In this document: in pieces, positions 10,295 through 16,934 of the stretch
Numbering within the stretch: the stretch's first letter is position 1
How the letters are laid out: the number at the start of each line of letters is the position of its first letter
Assembly (NCBI RefSeq): GCF_003992055.1
Contig: NZ_RQVD01000005.1
Location: 62,001 to 126,000 of the forward strand
DNA: 64,000 nt
Origin: Veillonella sp. CHU740
Lineage (GTDB): Bacteria > Bacillota > Negativicutes > Veillonellales > Veillonellaceae
Reading direction: 5' to 3'
Notes under the pieces: model-generated
The model's database searches: none
What the model saw: only the letters and a program-made list of their open reading frames with translations
What the model was told of the DNA's origin: nothing
Program-made: the position numbers and the translations under genes

Positions 10295-10323
10295 ACTATA
10301 TCACAATTGATAGTATTTCTCAA
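10295..10323 (-). promoter_or_regulatory. Promoter of the metal importer operon with embedded palindrome
   Basis: On the minus strand: -35 TTGAGA (10318-10323), a 17-base spacer and -10 TATAGT (10295-10300). An inverted repeat ATACTAT / ATAGTAT (10293-10299 and 10310-10316, spacer 10) spans the -10 and spacer. A metal-responsive repressor such as MntR, Fur or Zur would be expected to bind here, but I do not recognise the exact consensus. Confidence 0.6.
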
Positions 10324-10375
10324 TATATTTTTTTTAATATGTATTTCAAAGAATGAAAGTATTAGCTATTACCTT

Positions 10376-10401
10376 CATTATCATTTACACTTATGATAAT
10401 G
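10376..10401. promoter_or_regulatory. Inverted repeat upstream of the metal importer
   Basis: CATTATCAT (10376-10384) and ATGATAATG (10393-10401) are perfect 9-bp inverted arms around 8 bases. The half-sites look like Fur-box halves, but the spacing is not that of a classical Fur box. There is no T run, so it is unlikely to be a terminator of the gene behind it. It is a possible upstream operator for the importer promoter. Confidence 0.4.
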
Positions 10402-10412
10402 GATGTCAGTAT

Positions 10413-11588
10413 TTATAAGATCGTAAACACTGTCACTTCTCTAGCACAGTTCAATCGCACTGGAAACCAATGTCCTGACCCACGGCTTACATAAGCAAAT
10501 AGCCCCTGTTCTTCGTAAAGTCCTTTCCAATACGGCTTATACACGGGAACCAGGTTCATCCCCCATAGATTAATTTGTCCTCCGTGGGTATGTCCAGATA
10601 ATATTAATGGGATATGTCTACGGAATGCTTCCGGAATAAAGTTCGGATGGTGCGCCAACAAGATAGGATAGCCATGCTCTGGGATGCCTTTCATTGCTTC
10701 ATCTAAGGCACGAACATTTTCTCCTTGTACATCATCTTTAAAATGATAGTCCATGCCTACCAAGTACACAGGACGAGGTCCATCTAATATCTGCTGATGG
10801 CTGTTGCGATACATGTGCATCTTAGTTTGGCTCAACCGCTTCCACACATGTTCTACATCCACACGGTATTCATGGTTACCTAAAATATAATCGATGCCAT
10901 CAGGGAAATCTTTCACACGGTCATCTAAATACTCTGCCACCTCATCAAGGTATCCCAGATCATCGATTAAATCTCCGGTGATGACCAAACGATTTGGCTG
11001 TTCACTGGCAACGGCATCTATCATTTCTTTCAACTTGTCCATGCCAATGAATGGCCCTATGTGAATATCGCTGAGTTGTCCAATTTTGTATCCTTTCAGT
11101 ACCTCTGGTCTATCTTTCAATGAAAGTTGTAATTTGCGCAATTGCAGTTCATTATTCCCTTGAAAGGCAGCCACTGATCCTGTAACACCCACCACAGCCG
11201 GTACCACTACTGCCGTGCGTTTGAAGAAGTTCCTCCGTGATACATCTAGAGAATCATCATGACTACGAGACTTATTTGCTAAGTACATGAGCCCATAAAA
11301 GATACCGAATACGGACAATATTCCAAAGGTAGCTACTAAGGCTACTACGAGTCCATTCAATTCTGTCAGAATAGGGCGCCCTATGGCAAGGCCTATTCCA
11401 TCATGAACAGTATACAGGAATCGTTGCAATAGAATCGTCCCTATACCAATACCAAGACCTACCAAGAGCCCTCGCTTAAGGCCGTTGTGTTGCTTTGTCT
11501 GTCTAAAAAGGGCAATCAAATATCCAGTAACAGCCCCTAGCACAGCCATGCCGAATACTAAAATGCCTGCTAATATATATATTCTCAT
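10413..11588 (-). CDS. Membrane-anchored calcineurin-like metallophosphoesterase
   Basis: A 391-residue protein with three hydrophobic segments in the first 110 residues, then a metallophosphoesterase domain. Metal-binding motifs in order are LSDIHIG (D, H), GDLIDD (GD), GNHEY (GNH), LAHHPN (H) and SGHTHGGQ (GHTH). This is the YkuE-like branch, whose substrates are poorly known and may be lipid-linked phosphates. SRRNFFKR at about residues 118-125, followed by a hydrophobic stretch, looks like an internal twin-arginine motif. It lies behind mutY with a 22-base gap. Confidence 0.85.
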   Translation of the reverse strand: MRIYILAGILVFGMAVLGAVTGYLIALFRQTKQHNGLKRGLLVGLGIGIGTILLQRFLYTVHDGIGLAIGRPILTELNGLVVALVATFGILSVFGIFYGLMYLANKSRSHDDSLDVSRRNFFKRTAVVVPAVVGVTGSVAAFQGNNELQLRKLQLSLKDRPEVLKGYKIGQLSDIHIGPFIGMDKLKEMIDAVASEQPNRLVITGDLIDDLGYLDEVAEYLDDRVKDFPDGIDYILGNHEYRVDVEHVWKRLSQTKMHMYRNSHQQILDGPRPVYLVGMDYHFKDDVQGENVRALDEAMKGIPEHGYPILLAHHPNFIPEAFRRHIPLILSGHTHGGQINLWGMNLVPVYKPYWKGLYEEQGLFAYVSRGSGHWFPVRLNCAREVTVFTIL

Positions 11589-11610
11589 CTATATCACTCC
11601 TCGGTATAGA

Positions 11611-12753
11611 TTAACAAAGATCAATGAACTTGCCATGAGGACCCGCCCAAGGTAACACATGAAAGGCCTCTTTACGGCAGAGAATCCAATCTTCCTTCAA
11701 AGGGATAATCTGACCTTGTGCTACCGCTTGTTGCACCGCTTCATCACCTTCCAAGACGATCGGATTCGACGAATCTATTGCTACCTCTGTAGCTTCCCCT
11801 CGGTATCCTTTCATAGTCCATTTGCGATGGCTAAAGATATGAGTCACTTCCTTTACCATAGGTCGATCCATGACGACCGTAACCCCAATAGATTTTAATA
11901 ACTCAATTAGTTCTGCTTTACGGCTCTCTGCTGTGCCACCTTCCACACTTGGAAACTCCCACATATTTTGCAGTAATCCCTCTTTGGGTCTTCGATGCAA
12001 TAGGTAGTACCCATCTACTGTAGAAATAATTCCTACGTATAATTGGACAGATTGTACCTTTGTTTTCTTAATCCGTATCGGTAATTGTTGCTCTGTCCCT
12101 GCTGCTTTTGCTGCACAATCCTGCACTAATGGGCAAGACTCACAACGAGGTGTTTTGGGAATACAAATAGACGCTCCAAAATCCATGAGGGCTTCGTTGA
12201 AATCGCCTGGTCGATCGTAGGGCATAGTCTCTTCTACCAAGGCGGTAATCCTCTTTTTTCCTACTGTACCTAAAATATCTTCATGGATATTATATAGGCG
12301 AGCATAGACACGAAGTACATTCCCATCTACGGCCGGTTCTCGAAGGTTATAGGCAATGGAAAGCACTGCCCCTGCTGTATAAGTACCTACACCTTTTAAG
12401 GATTCCATTTCTTTCCGTGTTCGTGGCACTTGGCCCCCATAGGTTTCTACCACTTCTTTCACACCTTGGTGCAAATTGCGAGCCCTAGAATAATACCCCA
12501 GTCCTTGCCAAGCACGGACTACTGTATCTTCTTCGGCACTAGCTAAACTTTCTAAGGTTGGAAATTGCAACACCCAGTTTTCAAAATAAGGACGCATGGC
12601 CTCAATTCGTGTTTGTTGAGACATAACCTCAGACACCCAAATACGATATGGATCTTTACTTTCACGCCAAGGCAAGTCACGCTTATGTACATCGTACCAA
12701 TCTAATAAATGCCGTGTCCATGCCACTTGGCCTTGCTGTTCTACTTGTTTCAC
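11611..12753 (-). CDS. mutY: A/G-specific adenine glycosylase
   Basis: Removes adenine mispaired with 8-oxoguanine. The 380-residue protein shows the N-terminal WRESKDPYRIWVSEVMSQQT region containing the catalytic Glu, the helix-hairpin-helix LKGVGTYTAGAVLS, the catalytic Asp in AVDGNVLRV, and the four-cysteine iron-sulfur loop CIPKTPRCESCP-x5-C near residues 196-213. The C-terminal nudix-like 8-oxoG recognition domain is present (YYLLHRRPKEGLLQNMWEFP). The start overlaps the stop of the nudix gene before it by four bases, coupling two enzymes of oxidised-guanine repair. Confidence 0.96.
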   Translation of the reverse strand: MKQVEQQGQVAWTRHLLDWYDVHKRDLPWRESKDPYRIWVSEVMSQQTRIEAMRPYFENWVLQFPTLESLASAEEDTVVRAWQGLGYYSRARNLHQGVKEVVETYGGQVPRTRKEMESLKGVGTYTAGAVLSIAYNLREPAVDGNVLRVYARLYNIHEDILGTVGKKRITALVEETMPYDRPGDFNEALMDFGASICIPKTPRCESCPLVQDCAAKAAGTEQQLPIRIKKTKVQSVQLYVGIISTVDGYYLLHRRPKEGLLQNMWEFPSVEGGTAESRKAELIELLKSIGVTVVMDRPMVKEVTHIFSHRKWTMKGYRGEATEVAIDSSNPIVLEGDEAVQQAVAQGQIIPLKEDWILCRKEAFHVLPWAGPHGKFIDLC

Positions 12754-13277
12754 TTCATACCCTCATATATCCAAGCCGTCACACGGTCCACATCGTCACT
12801 CTCTAGGATTTCTTCTACGGCCATGAACTGCATGGATTCTATCGTACTATTATCTTCTTTGAAAGTAATAACACCTTTCAACTTCTCATCGCGCCAAATC
12901 CGTGGAATCCACTCTTCATCACCGGCCCACATATGGTCAAATGGCGTCTTCTCCAAGGTAAACCAATGGGGCTCCATTTCTTCCGATTCCAGAGGAATCC
13001 CTTGAAACTGTTCCACTATATATACATAACTAATATGGCTCAACTCAGGTGAATAAGGAAATTGAAAGTCCAACAGCGCCACTGCCTGTAAGTCTTCTTG
13101 CTTCACTAGCAAAGAGACTTCCTCAAACACTTCACGCACAGCGCAAGCACGGAAACTTTCACCGTCCTCAATTTTACCACCAAATCCATTATAATAACCG
13201 GCTCCAAAGCCACGTTTTTTTCGTCCTAATAAAAATAATTCTTCCCGTTTCGGAAAACATAATGTTGTAGGTCTCAT
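12750..13277 (-). CDS. MTH1-like nudix hydrolase (8-oxo-dGTPase candidate)
   Basis: A 175-residue nudix hydrolase that probably cleans the nucleotide pool of oxidised purine triphosphates. The nudix box is G-x5-E-x7-REVFEEVSL starting at GGKIEDGE, with Ser in the usual Gly position. NGFGGKIEDGE matches animal MTH1 (NGFGGKVQEGE) closely. The region MWAGDEEWIP corresponds to the MTH1 segment MWPDDSYWFP, which holds the purine-recognition Trp and Asp residues; the first Asp is Gly here. It is first in the operon and overlaps mutY by 4 bases. MTH1 resemblance is from memory of the human sequence. Confidence 0.85.
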   Translation of the reverse strand: MRPTTLCFPKREELFLLGRKKRGFGAGYYNGFGGKIEDGESFRACAVREVFEEVSLLVKQEDLQAVALLDFQFPYSPELSHISYVYIVEQFQGIPLESEEMEPHWFTLEKTPFDHMWAGDEEWIPRIWRDEKLKGVITFKEDNSTIESMQFMAVEEILESDDVDRVTAWIYEGMK

Positions 13278-13366
13278 AATTCCTCCTATTCTTTTTTTAT
13301 TATATCATGTTTCACACTTTCATAAACATCGTCCCCTATGATACTATAGTACTAGTGAGGTGAACC

Positions 13367-14149
13367 ATGAAAGAACCATTAATTTTTGATATTGCTCTGG
13401 GGCAAACAAAACCCGACAGCATGCACAATCGCGACGGGCACTGCCCATTTTGCGAGCCCTCGCAATTAACCGATATATTAGATACATCTGGGCCCATCAT
13501 TTGGCTCATGAATAAATACCCTGTATTAGAACGCACATGGCCTACTGTTATCATTGAAACGCCACCCCATGTGCACACAGAATATTCTAAATTACCCTTT
13601 GCAGATGCGGTCCACATTTTAGAATTTAGCCGAACCAAATGGGAACAGGTGAAAGCCGACCCTCGTTTTGCATCTGTCTTATTCTTTAAGAACTATGGCC
13701 CTATGTCTGGCGGATCTATTTATCATCCGCATAGCCAAATCATTGGTCTAGAGGACTACGACTATCGCAAAGATATTCATGTGGAACATTTTGTAGGATG
13801 GCCTATCCATGAAGAAGATGGCCTTCGAATCACCTTATCGAATCGTCCTATCAATGGATTTTTCGAGTTTAATATGTGCTTCGATCCACAATTAGATACG
13901 CCTATTTTGGCCAAATACTTACAACGTATCTTACGCTACCTATTAGAAGGCTTTTCTAAATATGCGAAGTCTTATAATTTATTTTTCTACGATATTGGCG
14001 ACGGCTTTCACTATACAAAAATTGTACCACGTTATGTGACATCTCCTCTCGTCATCGGTTACGGAATACCACAAGTATGCCATGAGGAACGAGCCTTAGA
14101 AGTCATTCGTCAAATCCAACCGTATTTACACAATCCTTTGGAGGTTTAA
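13367..14149 (+). CDS. GalT/HIT-superfamily protein (DUF4931-like)
   Basis: A 260-residue cytoplasmic protein related to galactose-1-phosphate uridylyltransferase and HIT nucleotidyl transferases. Visible are CPFC near residue 26, which could bind zinc with later residues, and the HIT/GalT-type active-site motif YHPHSQIIGL near residues 123-132. The substrate is unknown; I believe the family is DUF4931. It opens a three-gene operon: its stop overlaps the next start by one base (TAATG). The promoter region is shared with the divergent nudix gene. Confidence 0.75.
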   Translation: MKEPLIFDIALGQTKPDSMHNRDGHCPFCEPSQLTDILDTSGPIIWLMNKYPVLERTWPTVIIETPPHVHTEYSKLPFADAVHILEFSRTKWEQVKADPRFASVLFFKNYGPMSGGSIYHPHSQIIGLEDYDYRKDIHVEHFVGWPIHEEDGLRITLSNRPINGFFEFNMCFDPQLDTPILAKYLQRILRYLLEGFSKYAKSYNLFFYDIGDGFHYTKIVPRYVTSPLVIGYGIPQVCHEERALEVIRQIQPYLHNPLEV

Positions 14150-14865
14150 TGAAAGTTTTTGCCATTGGCGATTTACACCTATCTGGGCAACCACCAACAA
14201 AACCTATGACCATCTTTGGTCCCCACTGGGATAACCATTGGGAGCGCATCCAATCTCATTGGCGGGAACATATACAACCTGATGATCTAGTCTTTCTCGT
14301 AGGTGATATGTCCTGGGCTATGCGCCTCAAAGATGCGCAAATCGACCTAGATGCGATCTCTGCCTTGCCAGGCAATAAGTTTATGATTCGTGGCAATCAC
14401 GATTATTGGTGGACGAGCCTACAAAAAATGAATACCCTTATGGAGGGACGTATTACTTTTTTACAAGGTAGAGGTCTCTACCACAATGGCATCGCCTTCG
14501 GTGGCACAAAAGGATATATCTATCCTCAAGACCCTTTCTTTAAAGAAGAAGAGGATCGTCATATTTATGAACGGGAATTAATGCGTACAAAAGCTGCCCT
14601 AGATGCTATGGAAACAGCCATTACTGAAAGTGGCGATGATCCATCTCAGGTAACACGCATACTGTTACTGCACTACCCACCAACCTTAGAAAATCATGCC
14701 AATGGGTTTACAGACCTGTTAGAACAGTACCATGTAGATCACTGCGTATTCGGTCATTTACATGACAAAACGTCCTTTCAAAAAGTACCCTCCTATTGGG
14801 GGCATACACAATTACACTTAGTCTCAGCCGATGCTGCTAATTTTATGATGAAGGAGATACCATGA
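14149..14865 (+). CDS. Cytoplasmic metallophosphoesterase
   Basis: A 238-residue calcineurin-type phosphoesterase without signal or membrane segment. Motifs in order: IGDLHLS (D-x-H), GDMSWAM (GD), GNHDYWW (GNHD), LLHYPPT (H) and FGHLHD (GHxH). The GNHDYWW variant marks a small family of unknown substrate found in Firmicutes. The middle of a three-gene operon: it overlaps the gene before by one base and the gene after by four bases, so the three products probably act together. Confidence 0.88.
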   Translation: MKVFAIGDLHLSGQPPTKPMTIFGPHWDNHWERIQSHWREHIQPDDLVFLVGDMSWAMRLKDAQIDLDAISALPGNKFMIRGNHDYWWTSLQKMNTLMEGRITFLQGRGLYHNGIAFGGTKGYIYPQDPFFKEEEDRHIYERELMRTKAALDAMETAITESGDDPSQVTRILLLHYPPTLENHANGFTDLLEQYHVDHCVFGHLHDKTSFQKVPSYWGHTQLHLVSADAANFMMKEIP

Positions 14866-15092
14866 GCCGTATCCATAAAGAACACTTACAAGCAGGGTAC
14901 ATCTTTGGTGACCCTCATAACTCAGAATACCTATACCTACCAGCCGGCGAAGTAGGATCCAGCGACCCTCGATGCATATTCGAACAAGGCCCTACCAAAG
15001 AAGACCTAACCCTAGACGAGGCATGCCGTATCATCGATCGATATACACTAAAACCATGTAAACACCCTAGCCTAGGGAAACGGTCCTTTTAA
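14862..15092 (+). CDS. Small hypothetical protein
   Basis: A 76-residue soluble protein that I do not recognise. Its ATG overlaps the stop of the phosphoesterase gene (ATGA) and an AAGGAGATACC ribosome-binding site precedes it, which supports real translation. It contains two cysteines (DPRCIFEQ, LDEACRII, and a third in KPCKHP) and is acidic in its middle. No transmembrane segment. Context links it to the GalT-like protein and the phosphoesterase. Confidence 0.65.
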   Translation: MSRIHKEHLQAGYIFGDPHNSEYLYLPAGEVGSSDPRCIFEQGPTKEDLTLDEACRIIDRYTLKPCKHPSLGKRSF

Positions 15093-15223
15093 GGTACCAT
15101 CTACCTATATTGGTTGTACTATGTTTTGACAAATTTATTTATGTATATACTATGACAATATCATATGTCATTCATAATAGAATACCACCTATAATAAAAT
15201 AAGTAGTCTTACGCGAAAAACTA

Positions 15224-15352
15224 TGTTATACTAGACATAATAAAAGAAGAGCCATCAACGTGTCGTAGGCGTTAGGCTCATCTCAAATACTAGAAATTTG
15301 ATTTGCCTAACGTGTTAAGTACTTGCAATACTTATCTTGACGTTAGGCTTTT
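15224..15352 (+). ncRNA. Candidate antisense antitoxin RNA (type I TA)
   Basis: An extended -10 TGTTATACT (15224-15232) predicts a start near 15239. A strong terminator follows: GCCTAACGT (15305-15313) pairs with ACGTTAGGC (15340-15348), TAAGTA/TACTTA pair inside, and TTTT ends the unit at 15352. The RNA of about 113 bases would be fully complementary to the 3' untranslated end of the toxin mRNA coming the other way, the arrangement of B. subtilis txpA/ratA and bsrG/SR4. No good -35 is visible, as is common with extended -10 promoters. Confidence 0.65.
15249..15279 (-). terminator. Terminator of the toxin transcript
   Basis: On the minus strand GAGCC and AACG pair with CGTT and GGCTC, followed by TTCTTTTATT. 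It lies about 80 bases behind the toxin stop codon, inside the region covered by the antisense RNA. Confidence 0.65.
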
Positions 15353-15355
15353 CAC

Positions 15356-15436
15356 TTACATATTTAAGTAAGTTAAAAATGCTATCACTAACATTCCAAA
15401 TTGTATTAGTAAACTAAAAAATTCGAATGGTGTCAT
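15356..15436 (-). CDS. Hydrophobic 26-residue peptide, TxpA/holin-like type I toxin candidate
   Basis: The ORF begins MTPFEFFSLLIQFG and continues as a hydrophobic helix ending in TYLNM. The pattern M-x-x-(F/Y)-E-x(3)-L-x-I-x-F-G followed by one membrane helix is that of the TxpA/BsrG/holin-like toxin group (B. subtilis BsrG starts MTVYESLMIMINFG). A very strong AGGAGGAGGTGAT ribosome-binding site precedes the ATG. Promoter: extended -10 TGTTATACT (TATACT at 15506-15511) with a TTAACG -35. An antisense RNA unit covers the 3' region. It should insert in the membrane when expressed. Toxicity is inferred, not shown. Confidence 0.75.
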   Translation of the reverse strand: MTPFEFFSLLIQFGMLVIAFLTYLNM

Positions 15437-15505
15437 AGTATCACCTCCTCCTACTACTTAGGAAGAGATGAACCCAACTCACGTTGATAGTTCTTCTATA
15501 TGTAT

Positions 15506-15533
15506 AGTATAACACATTTTTACATTTCGTTAA
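15506..15533 (-). promoter_or_regulatory. Toxin promoter
   Basis: Minus strand: -35 TTAACG, a 16-base spacer and an extended -10 TGTTATACT (TATACT 15506-15511). The predicted transcript starts near 15498, giving a 5' leader of about 62 bases. Confidence 0.6.
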
Positions 15534-15559
15534 TATAGATTAAAATAATTATCAATTCC

Positions 15560-15606
15560 CTAAGGAACGCAGTTACGTGTAAAACACCAGAGGCGTTCCT
15601 TTTTTA
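15560..15606 (+). repeat. Hairpin, first copy of a tandem duplication
   Basis: AAGGAACGC pairs with GCGTTCCTT, GTGT/ACAC pair inside, and a T run follows. The same arrangement of words (CAGTTAC, GTAxAACAC, GCGTTCCTTTT, xGAATAAAG) recurs about 92 bases downstream with substitutions, so this is a diverged direct duplication. It may act as a terminator. Confidence 0.6.
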
Positions 15607-15651
15607 GTCTAAATAAAGCAATACTAGAAGAGCACGACATAATTGACAAAC

Positions 15652-15695
15652 CTAAGAAATGCAGTTACTTGTAGAACACTAGTTGCGTTCCTTTT
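15652..15695 (+). repeat. Hairpin, second diverged copy of the tandem duplication
   Basis: Matches 15560-15606 position by position (CTAAG, GCAGTTAC, GTA, AACAC, TGCGTTCCTTTT) but the left arm has changed (AAATGCA), so the stem is weaker. Followed by AATAAAG and GCGCGGCAT, as in the first copy. Confidence 0.55.
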
Positions 15696-15717
15696 GTATC
15701 TGAATAAAGAAACCCAG

Positions 15718-15785
15718 AAAAGCGCGGCATACTCCTGAACAAACCTACCGTAGGATCAGTTTGAGAAGGAGTGTGCCACGCTTTT
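15718..15785. repeat. Dispersed hairpin, family B copy 1
   Basis: AAAAGCG-GGCATACTCCT pairs with AGGAGTGTGCC-CGCTTTT around a loop that itself holds AACAAAC and GTTTG. A second copy with compensating stem changes lies at 60670-60738. A and T runs on both sides let it act as a bidirectional terminator. Confidence 0.7.
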
Positions 15786-15806
15786 CCCTTTGCCCTTAAT
15801 CTAGAC

Positions 15807-15846
15807 AAAAACGCCACTGGCTTCATAGTGAAACCAGTGACGTTTT
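15807..15846 (-). terminator. Terminator of the PepSY gene
   Basis: AAAACG/CGTTTT and CACTGG/CCAGTG pair; on the minus strand the stem is followed by GTTTTTGTC. It lies about 75 bases behind the PepSY stop codon. Confidence 0.8.
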
Positions 15847-15920
15847 ATCGTAAGGGTATTTTATTTGTGTTTTATTTGTGTTTATATAGTAAGGGAGTTT
15901 TAAGGAGAGTAATACTAGGA

Positions 15921-16601
15921 TTAGTATTTGCTAGTTTTCATTTTGACATTGATAATTTCGCCAGTCAATGCATCTACTTTGACTTCAGCTTCTTTACCAC
16001 TGCCATCGATCATATCTAATTCATACATTAAACGACCATTATCTTTTTCTACAGACCAATCCATCGCTTCGAAAGTACCACCCACTTTTTCTTGGGCTTT
16101 TGTTTCTGCTACTTCTGGCATGATAATATCATTTACATCAAATGCTTTAGACATTCCATGCATACCTTTCATAGCTTGACCATACATCATAGAGCCATGT
16201 TGTTTCATATGCTTACCATTGCTACCGTGTTTCATAGGTTTTACTTCTGTACCTAAAATTTCACCAGTCTCTCTGATGTGCATTTCAATTTTTTGTCCGC
16301 CTGCATAGCCTTCTACTTCATATGTTGGGTTATGTTTTCCATCATAAGAAATAGATGTAATTTGTGCATCTGGATAGATGGATTTGAAAGTCGTTACAAC
16401 ACCTTTATAATCTACGTCACTTAAAGGCAATACACTAGGAACTACGCTACCTACACCATTCCAAGAGCTAATCTTTGCCATTTGATCTGCTGGCATGCTT
16501 TGCATCATAGCTGTATTCGCAGCATTTGCTACACCTGCTGCCATCATAAGTCCAGCGCCAAAAGCCATTACAGTTGCACCTAAACGAAACATTTTTTTCA
16601 T
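15921..16601 (-). CDS. Secreted PepSY-domain protein
   Basis: A 226-residue exported protein. The start at 16601 follows AAGGAGGAAACT and gives a signal peptide ending AAGVANAAN. Two PepSY-type repeats are visible: one around residues 65-110 (YPDAQITSISYDGKHNPTYEVEG) and one around 165-225 (GRLMYELDMIDG, KVDALTGEIINVK). Between them is a Met/His/Gly-rich stretch (KPMKHGSNGKHMKQHGSMMY) that could bind a metal such as copper. PepSY domains are often protease-inhibitory or sensory; the function here is unknown. Monocistronic. Confidence 0.8.
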   Translation of the reverse strand: MKKMFRLGATVMAFGAGLMMAAGVANAANTAMMQSMPADQMAKISSWNGVGSVVPSVLPLSDVDYKGVVTTFKSIYPDAQITSISYDGKHNPTYEVEGYAGGQKIEMHIRETGEILGTEVKPMKHGSNGKHMKQHGSMMYGQAMKGMHGMSKAFDVNDIIMPEVAETKAQEKVGGTFEAMDWSVEKDNGRLMYELDMIDGSGKEAEVKVDALTGEIINVKMKTSKY

Positions 16602-16877
16602 AGTTTCCTCCTTCACGTGTCATACTAGACCGTGCATCTTAATTTTTTACCAAGAAACAGTAGCTGTTTCTAACTTGGTTATATCTTACCTCTTCTCTAT
16701 GAATACATCATGAAAAAAATATGAGCCTTCTATGAAATTATTATGAACAATATATGAAGTTTTACAGTATCATATAGATACTATATTCACTGCCCTATAT
16801 CATCTAGCATCTAATAATACACCATTGTATTCTCTAAGATGCATTGGACATATAAGCTAATCAACAGAGTAATACAA

Positions 16878-16910
16878 AAAGAGACAACACCGAAATGTTG
16901 TCTCTTTGTC
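16878..16910 (-). terminator. Terminator of the lactate permease gene
   Basis: AAAGAGACAACA (16878-16889) and TGTTGTCTCTTT (16896-16907) form a perfect 12-bp stem about 30 bases behind the permease stop, with T residues on both strands. Confidence 0.9.
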
Positions 16911-16934
16911 TGTTTATTGTATGCTAGATAGTAA

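Noticed and set aside
10376-10401. Classical Fur box
   Set aside because: Half-sites resemble Fur halves but are separated by 8 bases, not the usual close spacing; reported only as an inverted repeat.
15560-15846. CRISPR array
   Set aside because: The repeated hairpins are few, diverged and not evenly spaced by unique spacers; no cas gene is in the window.
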